Shown: piece by piece, positions 35,001 to 46,511 of the stretch | Numbering within the stretch: the stretch's first letter is position 1 | Layout of the letters: each line of letters begins with the position of its first letter | Source: Pleodorina starrii | Lineage: Eukaryota > Chlorophyta > Chlorophyceae > Chlamydomonadales > Volvocaceae | Direction of reading: 5' to 3' | DNA length: 64,000 nucleotides | Assembly (NCBI GenBank): GCA_030267565.1 | Contig: BRXU01000013.1 | Location: 2,520,001 to 2,584,000 of the forward strand | The notes under the pieces: generated by a model | What the model saw: only the letters and a program-made list of their open reading frames with translations | Databases searched by the model: none | Told to the model about the DNA's origin: nothing | Position numbers and translations under genes: made by a program

Positions 35001-36761
35001 TGTAGGACATTCGGGTGCGCCAGGGTCTTGGAGACGAGCGCCTGGCTGATGATGGCTGAGCTGCTGGGGTGGAGGGTGGGGCTCGAGCTGAACTTGACGG
35101 CGACGCGTGCACCGCGCCACAGGGCTGCGAGTGCGCGACCGACGCAGCCAGGGGTGCGGGGTGGGATACTGGGATTGGTGTCTAGGTCGTCTTGCCAAAT
35201 CCGAATCGGGGCAAGGAGCCATCCGTTGCTCTTGCCCAGCCCATCCCCAGCAGATCTTCAGCCCATCCCCAGTCCATCCCCATCCCATCCCCAGTCCACC
35301 CCCGCCGCTTCCCCGGCCACTCCCAAGCCCATACAAAACCCCTCCCAAGCTCAACACGCGGCCTTTACATACCTTGGCATGTCACCGACAGCCTGCCCTG
35401 GCTGAGGAGCTTCAACCCCTCCAGGTCCGATGTGACGTCATCGGGCTGGCACAGCCGCACCAACTGCTTGAGGGTCAGGCTGCCTAGATCTGGCGCGCCG
35501 GCCTCATCTGCAAACCCTCCACCGCCGCGGCCCGAGACCTGTGTAGCGCTGCGCGCCTCGGCGCTGGGGGTGCTAGAGCCCCTGCCGCCGAAAAGGCCCT
35601 GCAACTGCGGGTACGATTCCAGGGGGGTGCTGGTGGTGTTGGTGGCGGCAGTGGTGGAGCTGTTGCTGTTGACCAGGAAGAGACGTTGTAAGGTCGCGAG
35701 ATCGAGTCCCGCCGGCAGCAGATGGCCCTCCAAGTAGCTGTTCGGCATTTGGCAGAGGATGGGGGCGGTAAGCAGTTGGACGAATAAGTATCTCAGGGGT
35801 AGGGAAAAGGCGTGGGCGGAGACGGTGCACGGAAGGCGCCAGGCTGCCAGGCCTGCCAAGGCAACACTCGCAGGCTAAGCAAGGGGCACCTGCGGCTGCA
35901 AGACGGGTTCCCTCGGAACAGAGCGCTGAGGTGACATCTGTTAGCAAGCGAACAAGTAGCCAGTGTCAGTATGCATCAAGAGAACTCAAACGCAATGCAG
36001 CAACCCGTACGATACCTTCAGCTCATCTATGCCCCCTGGTCAACGAGGGCAAAAATTCCAGGTCGCAGCATTGCTCACTTATTGGCAATTGAATGGTTTG
36101 TGGCTCGGACTTGTGCGGATTGTGGGACGCTCTTGCTGCTGTTGCAGGCGTGGAACACGAACAGGCCGGTGTTCATATCCTGCAAGCAAAGTGGGCAATC
36201 AAAAAACATCGACGCAGAGAGGTTCATGCATCAATGACAATGGACATCTTAAGCTGCAATGGAACCTCTACGGGGCCAGCATGTTTTGCGTCTGGAGGGC
36301 CGGCCACTCATGGCCTGTTGAATCATGTATGATAAACAAGGGCGATTAAGGCACCACATTTTCGCTATGGCATCAATGGCCAATTACATGGCTCCATGGC
36401 CCTTATGCTTATCTAAACACGAAAACACCTATGCAAGCTGCATGACTAAAACGGGTCGTCTGCGGCAGCACTGTGTTAGCCCAGCAAACGGGTTATTACG
36501 TGCCTTGTTGTATTCACCAAGGTCTTGGTCGTCTTCATCCGCGATAGGCGCGGCGTAGACCGAGCGGAAGGGCGATGAGTAGGGGTTGGTCTCAATTGGA
36601 ACTTCAGTCGCAGCTGCCTCCGGCAGGTCTTCTCGTTGCGCTAATAGGCAAGGCGCCTCGCAATGCAACCCGGAAGGGGAGGTTTGCGGGAGCTCGCGAT
36701 GAGTGCATCTGCTTCTACCGTGGGCCGGCTTAGCGCGACCAAAACAGGCTAGAAAGTTCAT
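32090..36761 (-). CDS. TKL-family pseudokinase (kinase A), paralogue of kinase B
   Basis: Supported exons on the minus strand: first exon from the ATG at 36761 (to about 36460, end unresolved; it starts MNFLACFGR); about 35750-35373; 35124-34157; 33749-33537; 33198 to about 32970; 32529-32090 (stop). The phases of 35373/35124, 34157/33749 and 33537/33198 agree. A stretch joining the fifth exon to the last was not resolved. The beta-3 Lys is kept (VAVKF), but the Gly loop is degenerate, the HRDLKxxN motif reads HGSLRPAN, and DFG reads NFS. An Ala-rich insert of about 200 residues sits in the N-lobe, and the C-lobe keeps VYAFGVTLYF and a CWQADPRARPTF motif. Loss of the catalytic Asp and the metal-binding Asp predicts no phosphotransfer, so a regulatory or scaffold role is inferred. 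The order of parts and the MxxACFGR start mirror kinase B. Confidence 0.8.
32636..32655. repeat. TCGAA pentanucleotide repeat
   Basis: Four tandem TCGAA-type units in the last intron of pseudokinase A. Confidence 0.7.
33764..33873. repeat. 12-bp GC tandem repeat in pseudokinase A intron
   Basis: Repeats of GGCGGGCGGTGC, preceded by the variant GCACGGTGTGGC, lie within intron 33750-34156. On the minus strand they read as an open Arg-Pro-Pro-His repeat, which makes the intron look coding. Confidence 0.85.
35220..35330. repeat. CCCATCCCCAGT-type simple repeat
   Basis: An imperfect CCATCCCCAGTCC repeat in the intron between exons at 35373 and 35124 of pseudokinase A. Confidence 0.7.
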
Positions 36762-36901
36762 GGTACACGGTTATACATTTATAACAATGTAGCAATTAAG
36801 GTTATACACCGCAAACAAGCTCACAAGAAGGCGGTTCTCGGCTTACTCATGCAATCGTACGCATGTGCTCATTTGCATAACTTGTAACTGCAGTTGCAAG
36901 C

Positions 36902-37666
36902 GGCAAATTTTCGGTGTTATGGACAGGTCTGAACCTTCATCGCGGCCGGAGGCCGCGAAATTTTTTTTTGGGGGCGGTCGAAAGATACATTTTCCTTAAG
37001 GAGTTTGCCCCTCAGGCCGCCAAAATGAAAATTAGGATCCACAACGGAAAGTCAAGTATTGAGAGTCGAAATAATGCTCGGATGCATTGTCAGATGTTTG
37101 GGGAGTATGGATAGAATTAGACTGTGGTCAACGGGGCGGTGTAGAGGCCAATAGAACATTCTCAAGTACCACCCAGTCCATGGACTCTAAACATAATTGT
37201 ACTTGTAAGGAAATGCCATGAAAAGGGATGAGACACCTTGAACATCACTTGGAGGACCGTGTTAGATGGATCACGTTACATTACTCCAAAATATTTACCT
37301 TACAAGCAGCAAACATGAAAATCACGAAAATAAGCTAGCTTTTAGAGGTGCATGTCCAGAAAGATGTCAGGAACGAATACGTGTGTAGATCGACCCGCGG
37401 GCCAGACCGGTTCGGCAGGGTGCGGCAGCGAACGCACGCACGGTGCCCTGCAACCACAATGCCCGACTGCAATGGCATGTAAGACAAGACCGACAACATT
37501 CCTTACTGCGATAGGGCCTCCAATATCAGGAACGGTTCCCTCCCCTCTGGGTTACGTAGCCCCCCCCCCTCCGCCCTCATATGGATTCTAACCCAGCAAT
37601 CCATTCGGGGCTACAGTGTCCCATGCGCCACCTTTAGCGTACCTTTCTATGATAAGAAGGCATGGA
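36902..37666 (+). repeat. Left terminal inverted repeat of the foldback element
   Basis: The outer end is GGCAAATTTTCGG and the inner end is GATAAGAAGGCATGGA. It includes a C10 tract near 37560-37569 and an A/T junction (GAAATTTTTTTTT) that are both matched exactly in the right arm. Confidence 0.95.
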
Positions 37667-37671
37667 AGGCA

Positions 37672-37696
37672 TAGACAGCTGTGCCACAGCTGTCTA
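37672..37696. repeat. Hairpin in foldback element
   Basis: AGACAGCTGTG pairs with CACAGCTGTCT directly inside the left arm. Confidence 0.8.
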
Positions 37697-37916
37697 ATTT
37701 TCATGCCTTGGACAGTCGTACCGTACCACAATTTTCTTATTTTCATGCTTCCGTACCAAGTAATTTTCATGCCCAACTTCCTTCAATTCACACCAATTCA
37801 TTGGGTTTAAACTCGATTTAATGCACGTTTGAATATCTTACAGTTCAGAGCAACTTGCGAACAGCGCTTGCAAGGGGAAGATGCAAGCCGTTGTGAAACT
37901 TGCCGGCGCCAGGTGT

Positions 37917-38356
37917 CTAGCTCCCACACGTCAAGCCTCGCTCCGTCGCGCCGCTGCCTCCACTACCCACGGCGCCGGCATCGATCCATGCCTTCTTATC
38001 ATAAAAAGGTACGGTAAGGGCGGCGCGCGAAAAAGAGACAGCGTTCCTACGAAAGACGGGTGTGTGAACCGTCAAGTGGGTTGCCTGGGGTTCCTGGGCC
38101 TAGCTCCCACACGTCAAGCCTCGTTCCGTCGCGCCGCTGCCTCCACTACCCACGGCGCCGACATCGATCCATGCCTTCTTATCATAGAAAGGTACGGTAA
38201 GGGCGGCACGCGAAAAAGAGACAGCGTTCCTACGAAAGACGGGTGTGTGAACCGTCAAGTGGGTTGCCTGGGGTTCCTGGGCCTCAGCCTAGCTCCCACA
38301 CGTCAAGCCTCGTTCCGTCGCGCCGCTGCCTCCACTACCCACGGCGCCGACATCGA
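37917..38356 (+). repeat. 183/189-bp internal tandem repeats of the foldback element
   Basis: Units beginning CTAGCTCCCACACGTCAAGC start at 37917, 38100 and 38289. The second is 6 bp longer (CTCAGC insertion). The third runs directly into the right inverted repeat, suggesting that part of the arm was itself amplified. Confidence 0.92.
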
Positions 38357-39122
38357 TCCATGCCTTCTTATCATAGAAAGGTACGCTAAAGGTGGCGCAT
38401 GGGACACTGTAGCCCCGAATGGATTGCTGGGTTAGAATCCATATGAGGGCGGAGGGGGGGGGGCTACGTAACCCAGAGGGGAGGGAACCGTTCCTGATAT
38501 TGGAGGCCCTATCGCAGTAAGGAATGTTGTCGGTCTTGTCTTACATGCCATTGCAGTCGGGCATTGTGGTTGCAGGGCACCGTGCGTGCGTTCGCTGCCG
38601 CACCCTGCCGAACCGGTCTGGCCCGCGGGTCGATCTACACACGTATTCGTTCCTGACATCTTTCTGGACATGCACCTCTAAAAGCTAGCTTATTTTCGTG
38701 ATTTTCATGTTTGCTGCTTGTAAGGTAAATATTTTGGAGTAATGTAACGTGATCCATCTAACACGGTCCTCCAAGTGATGTTCAAGGTGTCTCATCCCTT
38801 TTCATGGCATTTTCCTTACAAGTACAATTATGTTTAGAGTCCATGGACTGGGTGGTACTTGAGAATGTTCTATTGGCCTCTACACCGCCCCGTTGACCAC
38901 AGTCTAATTCTATCCATACTCCCCAAACATCTGACAATGCATCCGAGCATTATTTCGACTCTCAATACTTGACTTTCCGTTGTGGATCCTAATTTTCATT
39001 TTGGCGGCCTGAGGGGCAAACTCCTTAAGGAAAATGTATCTTTCGACCGCCCCCAAAAAAAAATTTCGCGGCCTCCGGCCGCGATGAAGGTTCAGACCTG
39101 TCCATAACACCGAAAATTTGCC
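38357..39122 (-). repeat. Right terminal inverted repeat of the foldback element
   Basis: Reverse complement of 36902-37666, one base longer owing to a homopolymer difference. Confidence 0.95.
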
Positions 39123-42100
39123 CACAGCCAGCTGTGTGCGAACACATCCAGTCTACTTCATCCACTGTATCACCATCGCTTCGAATCTTTCTTTGTCTTT
39201 TTGGTTTTCTTTATCTTTTTTGCGCGACTGAGGCGGTTCATGAGCCTCCGGGTTCGTTTGAGCCGTACGAGCTCATTGAAGCTTGTAACATCCATCCATC
39301 CATAACTGCAGTCCGTCCTAAGCCACAGGCCAAAAATTGTTACTCGGTACTTCAAGGGCGCCTTAATGTTTACCTAAAAACTTCCGCATACAAGAAAGAC
39401 ATACGGTAAATAGGTTTCGAGACTGCCCTTGCTGTAGAACAATGTGAAGAGCTTGACGTGCGCTTCCAGCGGCTTCGTCACGCACAGTCAGGAAGGCAGC
39501 CGGAGAACTCCTTACGCCGCGTGAGCCATGAGCCAGCTGTCACTGCGTTGCGCGTGCAGCACCACAAAACATACTGGTGTGCTTTGAACTCGCCCCGGAG
39601 CAACGCCGTGAGTGCAGACTCTAAGGTGGGGTAGGGTGGGGTGGTAGCCGACTGGCCGTGGGACAGTGCTGCAAGGCGAGCCGGCAGCAAGCCAGCTCGG
39701 CGGCCGGACGCCTGTCAGGTGTCGGCGCAGCCATCTTCCCACAACCATTGCGGCTTTCCGGGCCGGCGACCTGTGCACTTCAACGTTCAGTAGCGTATCA
39801 TGTTTTACAAGCTGTCCTAACCTTAACCCTTAACAACCAGCCAAGGATCGGGACCTTTTTGAGGAAGCGCACGCAACGGCGTTGCTGCTGTCTGCTGTGG
39901 GGCGCCCAGCCTCGCCAGCCGACCGGCGCTTTGGTGGTGAAATGTATAGAACACCCAGGGATCGGGTTGGTAAGCAACGCTCTGACAGTGCTTCTGTAGG
40001 AGCCTTTGCACTCCCGGCAGATGGCAGTGATATGTCCACGTCGCGACCTTTGCAACTACCCAGCTCGGCTACGCATCCCCCTATCGTGCGGCTCTATCGC
40101 CCGGCTTTCGCACATAAGGCTCGTCCTCTCGCCACGTCTGTCTGCGGCATACATCGACGAGATGGGCCGCCGGTTGGCGGTTCGCCGTACGATAGATCCG
40201 GCATGCACCCGGAATTGGCGACAGTCACATAGCGCCCGCTCGCGCGGCTGGCGATTGCCGCCCAGGACCGCAAACAAGCTTTGTCGGATTCATGGACTGT
40301 AACGCTCATCCATTCTGTCAAAGCTTGGTTGCTAAACTTTCGGGGAAGGGTTGGGGGCGGCGGGGTTGGAGGGTGAAGCGCTCAGCAGCAAATGTCGTCC
40401 GTGCGGCTAAGCAACCGGGCCTGTACGGCTTTACCGGTAGATGGGCCCGCCCCGCCCTGTTCCGGCTTCGAGCCGACACAGCTTGTTGTTGCAAGTGGGA
40501 CACCTGCTGGAGCCGCCGGCTAGGGTACACGTTTCCATAACACCTTACTAGGATAGCGATTGCTGCGAAACAAAGAGTCGAAGCCCGTTGTATTACACTA
40601 ATCAGTGGCAAATGTGAAGTAGTCTTCCTTGGGAATGAGCTGTTTGGTCTCGATTACACTTGTCTCAACGCAACGTAGGCAAGCAGACGGTGGGCAATCT
40701 TAGGGACGGAACCGCCTAAGACGCCCCACGCTGGGGGCTCCGCCTCACAAGGTGCTAGCGCGGCGGCCTGCTGTGCTTGGCGATCGGGGATTCTCTCCCT
40801 GGTTCGGTTCCGCCGTTTGCTGGGCAGGCAGGCACGTATGCGGGAGGCGGTGCGCATCAGGCAGCTGTTCCGTCCAGATGCGGCAGTGAGGCCTCGCGTC
40901 GCCCGGCGCCGGATGTCGGTCGGGTGGGCCCCAGGATGGCCCGACGACGCTGCATTGCACGCCGCAGGCGCGAAATTGCGACACTGCCACTGGGTTGCAA
41001 CAGTGCATGTGGGCACTGGGCATCCGCATTACGAGTTTGCACTTTGATTTCATGGGAAGGGATTTCCCTGGATGGTCTGCGGAAACACGACGTCGGCGTG
41101 TCAGCCAGTTGCTGTTAAAGCCACCTCAGCGTGTGCGGGACAGGGGCTGTCGTAGAAAACGTATGTACTTGGTGTGATCGATTTCCCTGAAGCAGACTGC
41201 CGGTCAACAAAATTAGTGACCGACTGTGGCCCTCCAGCTGCCGACGCAGCCTACGAAGCTGCCAGGGGGCGCCAAGGGCAAGTGCTTTCATTGGCAGCTC
41301 GGCAAGATGCAAAAGCAGAGCGTGCGTCGCCTGCTTGTTGCGACTGTGGGACGTGCGGACGTCTGCACGCCGCTTCATCCCGTGCCACGACCCGGGGCCA
41401 CGTGGAAAAATCAGGTGACCGAATCTGAGCGTTTCGAGCCATATCAATTTGTCATGTCAGGTATTAGCGCGTCCTCATGCTCTTTAAGAGTATACGGCTC
41501 CATGAACCCAGGCATGAATGCCATATGGGTTTGATGTGGCGCTCAGTGGCGCCCATCCACTCTCACATTAGTCATTCACAAAGATTTCGACAGTTTAACA
41601 GTAGGGCGCCTCATGGGGAGGTACAGCTCAACGCGTAGTTTGAGAGAGATACATAACCGCAAAGCATCCTGCTGGCGCCGATGTAGTTACTAACTTACTA
41701 TTGACCATCCTGACTCATGCAATCCGGTATTCAAAGCTACTATAAAAAACTTGTGCTACATAACAGCAGCAGCAGCGTTCCGCGCACTCGAATGTTCAAG
41801 AGTGCACATGCTCGGCAACTGGGCGAGGCCGCACGCAAGGGTCAACGATTTGGCCACTTGAAGCCTGCAAGCCTGCAAGTTTACCCAACTGTTAATTGCG
41901 AATCGCTTACATTGTCATAAGATTTACGCGCTCCGTCGGTCGCGAAAGGCGAAACGAAGCAGCCTGTCAGACGCCGTACATGAATTAATCAGCCCATTCG
42001 TCCATCCCCCTTAGGGAAGTATCACCTTCCAGCATTGCCCAGCTAACCACAGGAGATCTGTGCTAGCTGCTAGCGCAGCCTAGATCATTATCAGTTTAAG

Positions 42101-42165
42101 GCGTTAATGCGCCATAACCGCAAAACGGCGACGGGTCATTCTGTCATTATTTAACCAGCGCGCAA
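39123..42165. other. 3.0 kb between foldback element and kinase B
   Basis: This is the right-hand side of the divergent kinase A/kinase B spacer. It contains copy 2 of the dispersed repeat (40810-40988) and a T-rich stretch at 39185-39225. It should include the kinase B promoter. No exon chain is recognised. Confidence 0.4.
40810..40988 (+). repeat. Dispersed 175-bp repeat, copy 2
   Basis: Direct-orientation counterpart of 30398-30572. It differs by scattered substitutions and small indels (for example CATCAGGCAGCTG against CACGCGGGCAGATG). Confidence 0.9.
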
Positions 42166-45100
42166 ATGTTCAGTGCCTGTTTCGGTCGAAACGTTATATC
42201 TAAGAGAGACCGAGCTGTGGATGGGGCGCCATTCAGGCAAGGGTCGAGGGAGATGCCGGGACCAGAGCGCCCTGCGGAGCGTCTTTGTCATGCGGTCGCG
42301 CAGCTTCCTACACCGCAATCACTCGCCAGCGGACGCAGGCAAGGCATTAACCTGGTACCCAGCAGTCAGGAGGGGGTCAGAGCTTCCGCAGCAGCGGCAG
42401 GCCCGGCCACGGCGCCATCTTTTGGGAGCGGACTGAACGCCTCGCGCATTCAGGACATGCAGCCTGAAAACGTCACTGTTTGCGATGCGCGTAATATTAT
42501 GGACGGTTTGTGCCTGCAAGAGCGGGAGCTCGGCCGGGGGACTTTTGGCATCGTCGTGCCCGGTACGTACAGAAGCTTTTGCCTTTCTTACCACGTAGGA
42601 ACGTCAAGAGAATTCTTTTTGCGCGCTTCCATATCAGCCATTTCACACATGATAATATCTTATGAACCTCGTTTCGTGCGCTGTACAGGCACCTATCGGG
42701 GTGTGAGCTGCGCGGTCAAAGTAATGCTGTCAGCCGGACTGGACCGTGCCGCCGTCCGAGAGCTGCTGCTGAGTCCGCGGCTCGTCCATCCCAATGTCGT
42801 CTCGGTAGGGCCACTGTGGCAAGCTGTTCGAGCTCAGCCGTAGTTACTGCGTTCCGCTGCGATGCCAAAGAAGAGCAACAGGGGCCGCGCAGCTCGCCGC
42901 GCCGGCCTCCCTCTCCCTCCTCCATATTCAGCGCCGCGAGACTTTGCGGTCTTCTCTCACCTAAGGCCGACAGCATACAGTGAAGTCCACTGCGGCGGCG
43001 AGCTTACCTATCCGTTCGGCCCTGAGGCCTCAGAAGCCCGGCGTTTCCTTCGTCCCCCCTCCTCCAGCGCATCCACATTCCTGTTTCCTTGGCCTTCTGT
43101 CGTTCCAGCCCGCCCTCCACCGGCCTCCATCCCTCCACAACCCACCACGGACATACGTGCAGACGTACGCCAGCCGCGCCGCGCGCCTGACCCACGATTT
43201 TTTCGACCTGTTGGAGGGAGAGAGGTGTGTGTTGAAGGAGCGTGGTGGGCAAACGTATGTGTGTAAGTGTGTGTGTGTGTGTGTGTGTGTTGTTTTTATT
43301 CCCGTGGGGCACCACAGAGCAGAAGAGAGCAAAGGGGAGGTTCCCTGGGAGAGTGGTGGAGCATGGCACGCAAAGCTCTGGCAGATGCCCCCAACCCACC
43401 ACCCAGCGGTACAAAGAGCAAAAGACGGATGCGACAAGTGCGTGCAAGTAAACGCGACGGCGACGAGAGCGCGTGACCCGCCTGCGAGCAAAGAAGCAGA
43501 AATGGAGAGGGTGCCAGCCCTTGCCAGCCGACGGAGGCAAGGGCCTGGGTGATCAACGGACACCCAATTATGCTCAGAGACAGACATCCGCTGACAACAA
43601 CGGTTCAACCCAAATACACTCATAGCGGCCCGCAGCGGCAGGGCGGTGACTGCCCCGTTGCTTTCCGAGTCAGGAAGCCCCCCGGCCCGCGTTTTGGCGC
43701 AGCGCACGTTGTTCCCACCTCCTAGCTCCTACCCGCTCACCCCAGCCGGCCAATCAAGCTGCCTCCACAAATACAAATGCGACCCTGCCCGGCGCCCCAG
43801 GGAACTCGACCGAGACCCCAACCTCCCTCGTGCGCTGGCGCCCGTCGCTCTGAAGTCCGGTGAGCTTAATGGACGACCCGCGGGTCATCTCAGCTGCCCC
43901 GAGCGACGCCGCGAGTCAGCTTCGTGTTGCTTGGGACGCCCGCTGCACACTGCCATCGGTTTACCTTCTCGCCTTGTCGCCAGGTTGTCGTCTGTTTTCT
44001 ACAAGCGGCGTCTTCCAGCGCTTGTTGCTCTCTTGTCGAGCTTTCCACCTTGCGGGCGACTGCGGTACCGCCTCCGCCTCCTCTTCCGGCTTGGAATGCT
44101 TAGAACTGCCGTACACTGGGACGATACACTGCAGCCAGCCCGCCATCTCGCGTGCCCCCGCCCGGCGCCTTCCGCCTCCCCGTCGGCTTATCCGGTTGCT
44201 CTGCTCTGGGTCTCCCCGCCGCGCAACCCCGCCATTCTTCCGCCCGCTTCTCTTTACGCAGAGGACGGCTTCGGTGAACCCCGGGGCCTCAACGACGGCA
44301 CCGACCCGCTTGTCGTGCTGCACCAAGTCCTGCACGCCCTCAGGGTACGACATTGCGCAGACCTGCCTGTCGTACTAAGCCGTACAATATTGCAGCGCGC
44401 GTGTGTATTGAAAATGCCGGTGTGCTTTTCATTATATCGTGCTTTTAAACGCTCACGCATTGTGTGTGCCGTACTCGGCGTGCGCGCCGTACAGTTATCT
44501 TCCTCCCACCCCCGCGCCGCTACAGGCGGAGGTCGGCAAGATGGTGGTGATTGTCGTACAGGAGTACTGCGATCGCGGCACGCTGGACTACGCCATCTGC
44601 AAGCGCGTCTTCATGCCAACGGCGCTGTGGGGCGTGCGGGTGGCGAGACGCGCGCTGCTGCGCACCGCCGCCGACATTGCTCGCGGGCTGCTGCACCTCC
44701 ACGACTCGGGGGTCATCCACGGCGACCTAAAGGTATCGACAAGAGTAGCCCAGTGATCTCGGCACACACTTCCGTCAGTTTGTTTGGTTGTTCACCCGGC
44801 TTCTCGCAACCTTGGGGGGGGGGCAATGTTGGAGAAGGTGCTCACTCTGGCGGAGCCATACTCGAGTCGCCTCGGGCGCATTCAATGGGTCCACAGCGGT
44901 TTACCGCTGACACTCACACTCACTCACACAGACAGACACCGCTGTCCCCCTGTCGCCCCTCTTCCATTCGTCCATCCATCAATCCATCCCTCCATCCGGC
45001 CACCCAGCCCGCCAACGTGCTTCTGGCAAGCTCGAGGGAGGACCGCCGGGGCTTCAAGGCCAAGGTACGACAGTCGTACAGCAATACAGCAGCAGTATGG

Positions 45101-46436
45101 ACGAAATCAAGGGGAACCGCTTGGTGGGGAACGCCCCGACCCCATCGCCCGCCGCTCTCTCTCCCTGCGCCAAAGCCCTTCCCTCCCTGCTCTCTCCCCT
45201 TGGTTCGTGTGCAGGCGGGGGACTTTGGGTTGTGCCACGTTCTCCCCAACGCCGCCGTCAACAGCCTCTCCGCGGACTGCTGGGGGTCCGTCGGGTACAT
45301 GGCGCCGGTGAGCCGCGCCGCGCACCGCAGCACATGCAATGCTGTACACCTTTTCCTCACGAGAACGCCCTTCGACCGTCGGGCGAATACCGTACCAAGG
45401 CGCGGGGTTGGGCACTGAGGCGAGGCGTTGGCCTACGTGGAAACGGCAGCGGTGGACCCCCGCAACCACGCACGGGAGCAAACAGACAACCGAGGCGTAC
45501 GTGCCACCCAAACAACCCTAATGACGGTGCAGCTACTAACGGTGATTCCGGCATGCGTCCTACCTGCAGGAGGCCTTCAACGGCAGGGTCAGCCGAGCAA
45601 CCGACGTGTGGGCCTTCGGCATCATCCTGTGGGAGATGCTGACGGGCGAGAGGCCGTACGCCGGGTGCCATCAGTGTAAGCTGCTGCTGGCGGTGGCTGA
45701 GGGGGTAAAAATGATACCGCAGCGGAGACGAAGAGGCTGAGGGGGGCCCTGTATGTGTCAGCAGCAGCCCCGTAGGCGCAGGCGCACACGCACACGCGCG
45801 GCGCGGGCACCAATAACAGCGATACTCTGCCGATGTAATTGGCTTGATCCAAATAAAAATTCCACGTTTGGGCACCCTGCTAGCCGCCGCGCTCACATTA
45901 AACTCCCAAGTCTCCTGACCGCTGCAGCAGCCGGTTCCCATACATCCCCTCCTTTCCAACAGGTTTCGTCCCCCCCTGGTAGCCTGGTTTGTTTGGCCCT
46001 TTCTTGCGACACCCGCCCCTCGTTTCCTCGACGACCTTCCCTGTGCCCCCTCCCGCTCCTCCTGCATCCGGAATACGGTAGCTTTTCTCACTTTTTCTGT
46101 CTGTCGGTCTACGTCCAGTCCTAACCGCATGCATGCATGGTGGTTTGGGGCCCTGTCGCAGCCGAGGTGGCGCGCGGCGTCCGGGAGGCTCGGGTGGCAC
46201 TCAGGTGGCCCGAGGAGGCGCCCATGTCGGCAGACATCATTGCGCTGGGCCGCCGCTGTCTCAGCCACAACCCGAAGGACCGGCCGCACCTGGATACCGT
46301 GATTCAGGACCTGGTGGACATTGAAAGAGGAATCCGGGCAAAGCTGCTGGCACGACAGCAGCAGCTCCAGCAGCTCCAGCAGCAGCAACCGCAGCAACGG
46401 CCCGTACAACAACAACAGCAGCGACGGTCCGTACAA

Positions 46437-46471
<35 letters not shown>

Positions 46472-46511
46472 GGAGGCGCAGGAGGCGCAGCAACAGCAGC
46501 AACAGCAGTAG
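42166..46511 (+). CDS. TKL-family protein kinase (kinase B) with poly-Gln tail
   Basis: Exons: 42166-42562, 42689-42804, 43163-43224, 44262-44344, 44526-44732, 45008-45064, 45215-45307, 45570-45675, 46162-46511. Phases agree except between 43224 (phase 2) and 44262 (needs phase 1), so an exon is missing or misplaced there. The protein starts MFSACFGR. It has a proper Gly loop ([10 protein letters not shown]), Lys143 in CAVKV, the catalytic motif HGDLKPANVLL, DFG, a GYMAP-EAF activation-segment end, and [13 protein letters not shown]. It is a non-RD kinase (Gly before the catalytic Asp), as in many plant-type TKL/receptor-like kinases. It ends [11 protein letters not shown], followed by a Gln-rich tail of about 50 residues. 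All residues needed for catalysis are present. It is the intact paralogue of kinase A, and the two genes are divergently arranged. Confidence 0.87.
43267..43291. repeat. GT microsatellite in kinase B intron
   Basis: About twelve GT units just after the donor at 43225. Confidence 0.9.
46355..46508 (+). repeat. CAG-repeat tract coding poly-Gln
   Basis: Near-pure CAG/CAA codons in the last exon of kinase B, with one uninterrupted run of 13 Gln. The opposite strand reads as long Leu- or Cys-rich open frames, which are artefacts. Confidence 0.95.

Larger units (their letters stand above)
36902..39122. mobile_element. 2.2-kb foldback DNA transposon with about 765-bp terminal inverted repeats
   Basis: The left arm (36902-37666) and right arm (38357-39122) are reverse complements, near-identical over every stretch compared; I saw one 1-base indel (AAA versus AAAA in GGAAATGCC). 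The ends are GGCAAATTTTCGG. The 690-bp centre has no transposase-like protein, so the element is non-autonomous. Matching open frames in the arms merely reflect the identity. Terminal GG and long arms recall Mutator-like or foldback elements, but I find no clear 8-10-bp target-site duplication. The near-perfect arms imply recent insertion or gene conversion. It lies 140 bp upstream of the pseudokinase A start codon and may affect its promoter. Confidence 0.93.

Noticed and set aside
36881..36900. Near-palindrome CTTGTAACTGCAGTTGCAAG beside the foldback element as a target-site duplication
   Set aside because: It is not repeated on the right flank, so it is not a duplication made by insertion.
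36914..39125. Pairs of identical 65-79-codon frames on opposite strands
   Set aside because: They are the two arms of the foldback element and not conserved genes.
43646..45418. 590-codon open frame covering part of kinase B
   Set aside because: Only some segments match the kinase; the rest is intronic, and splice sites divide it cleanly.
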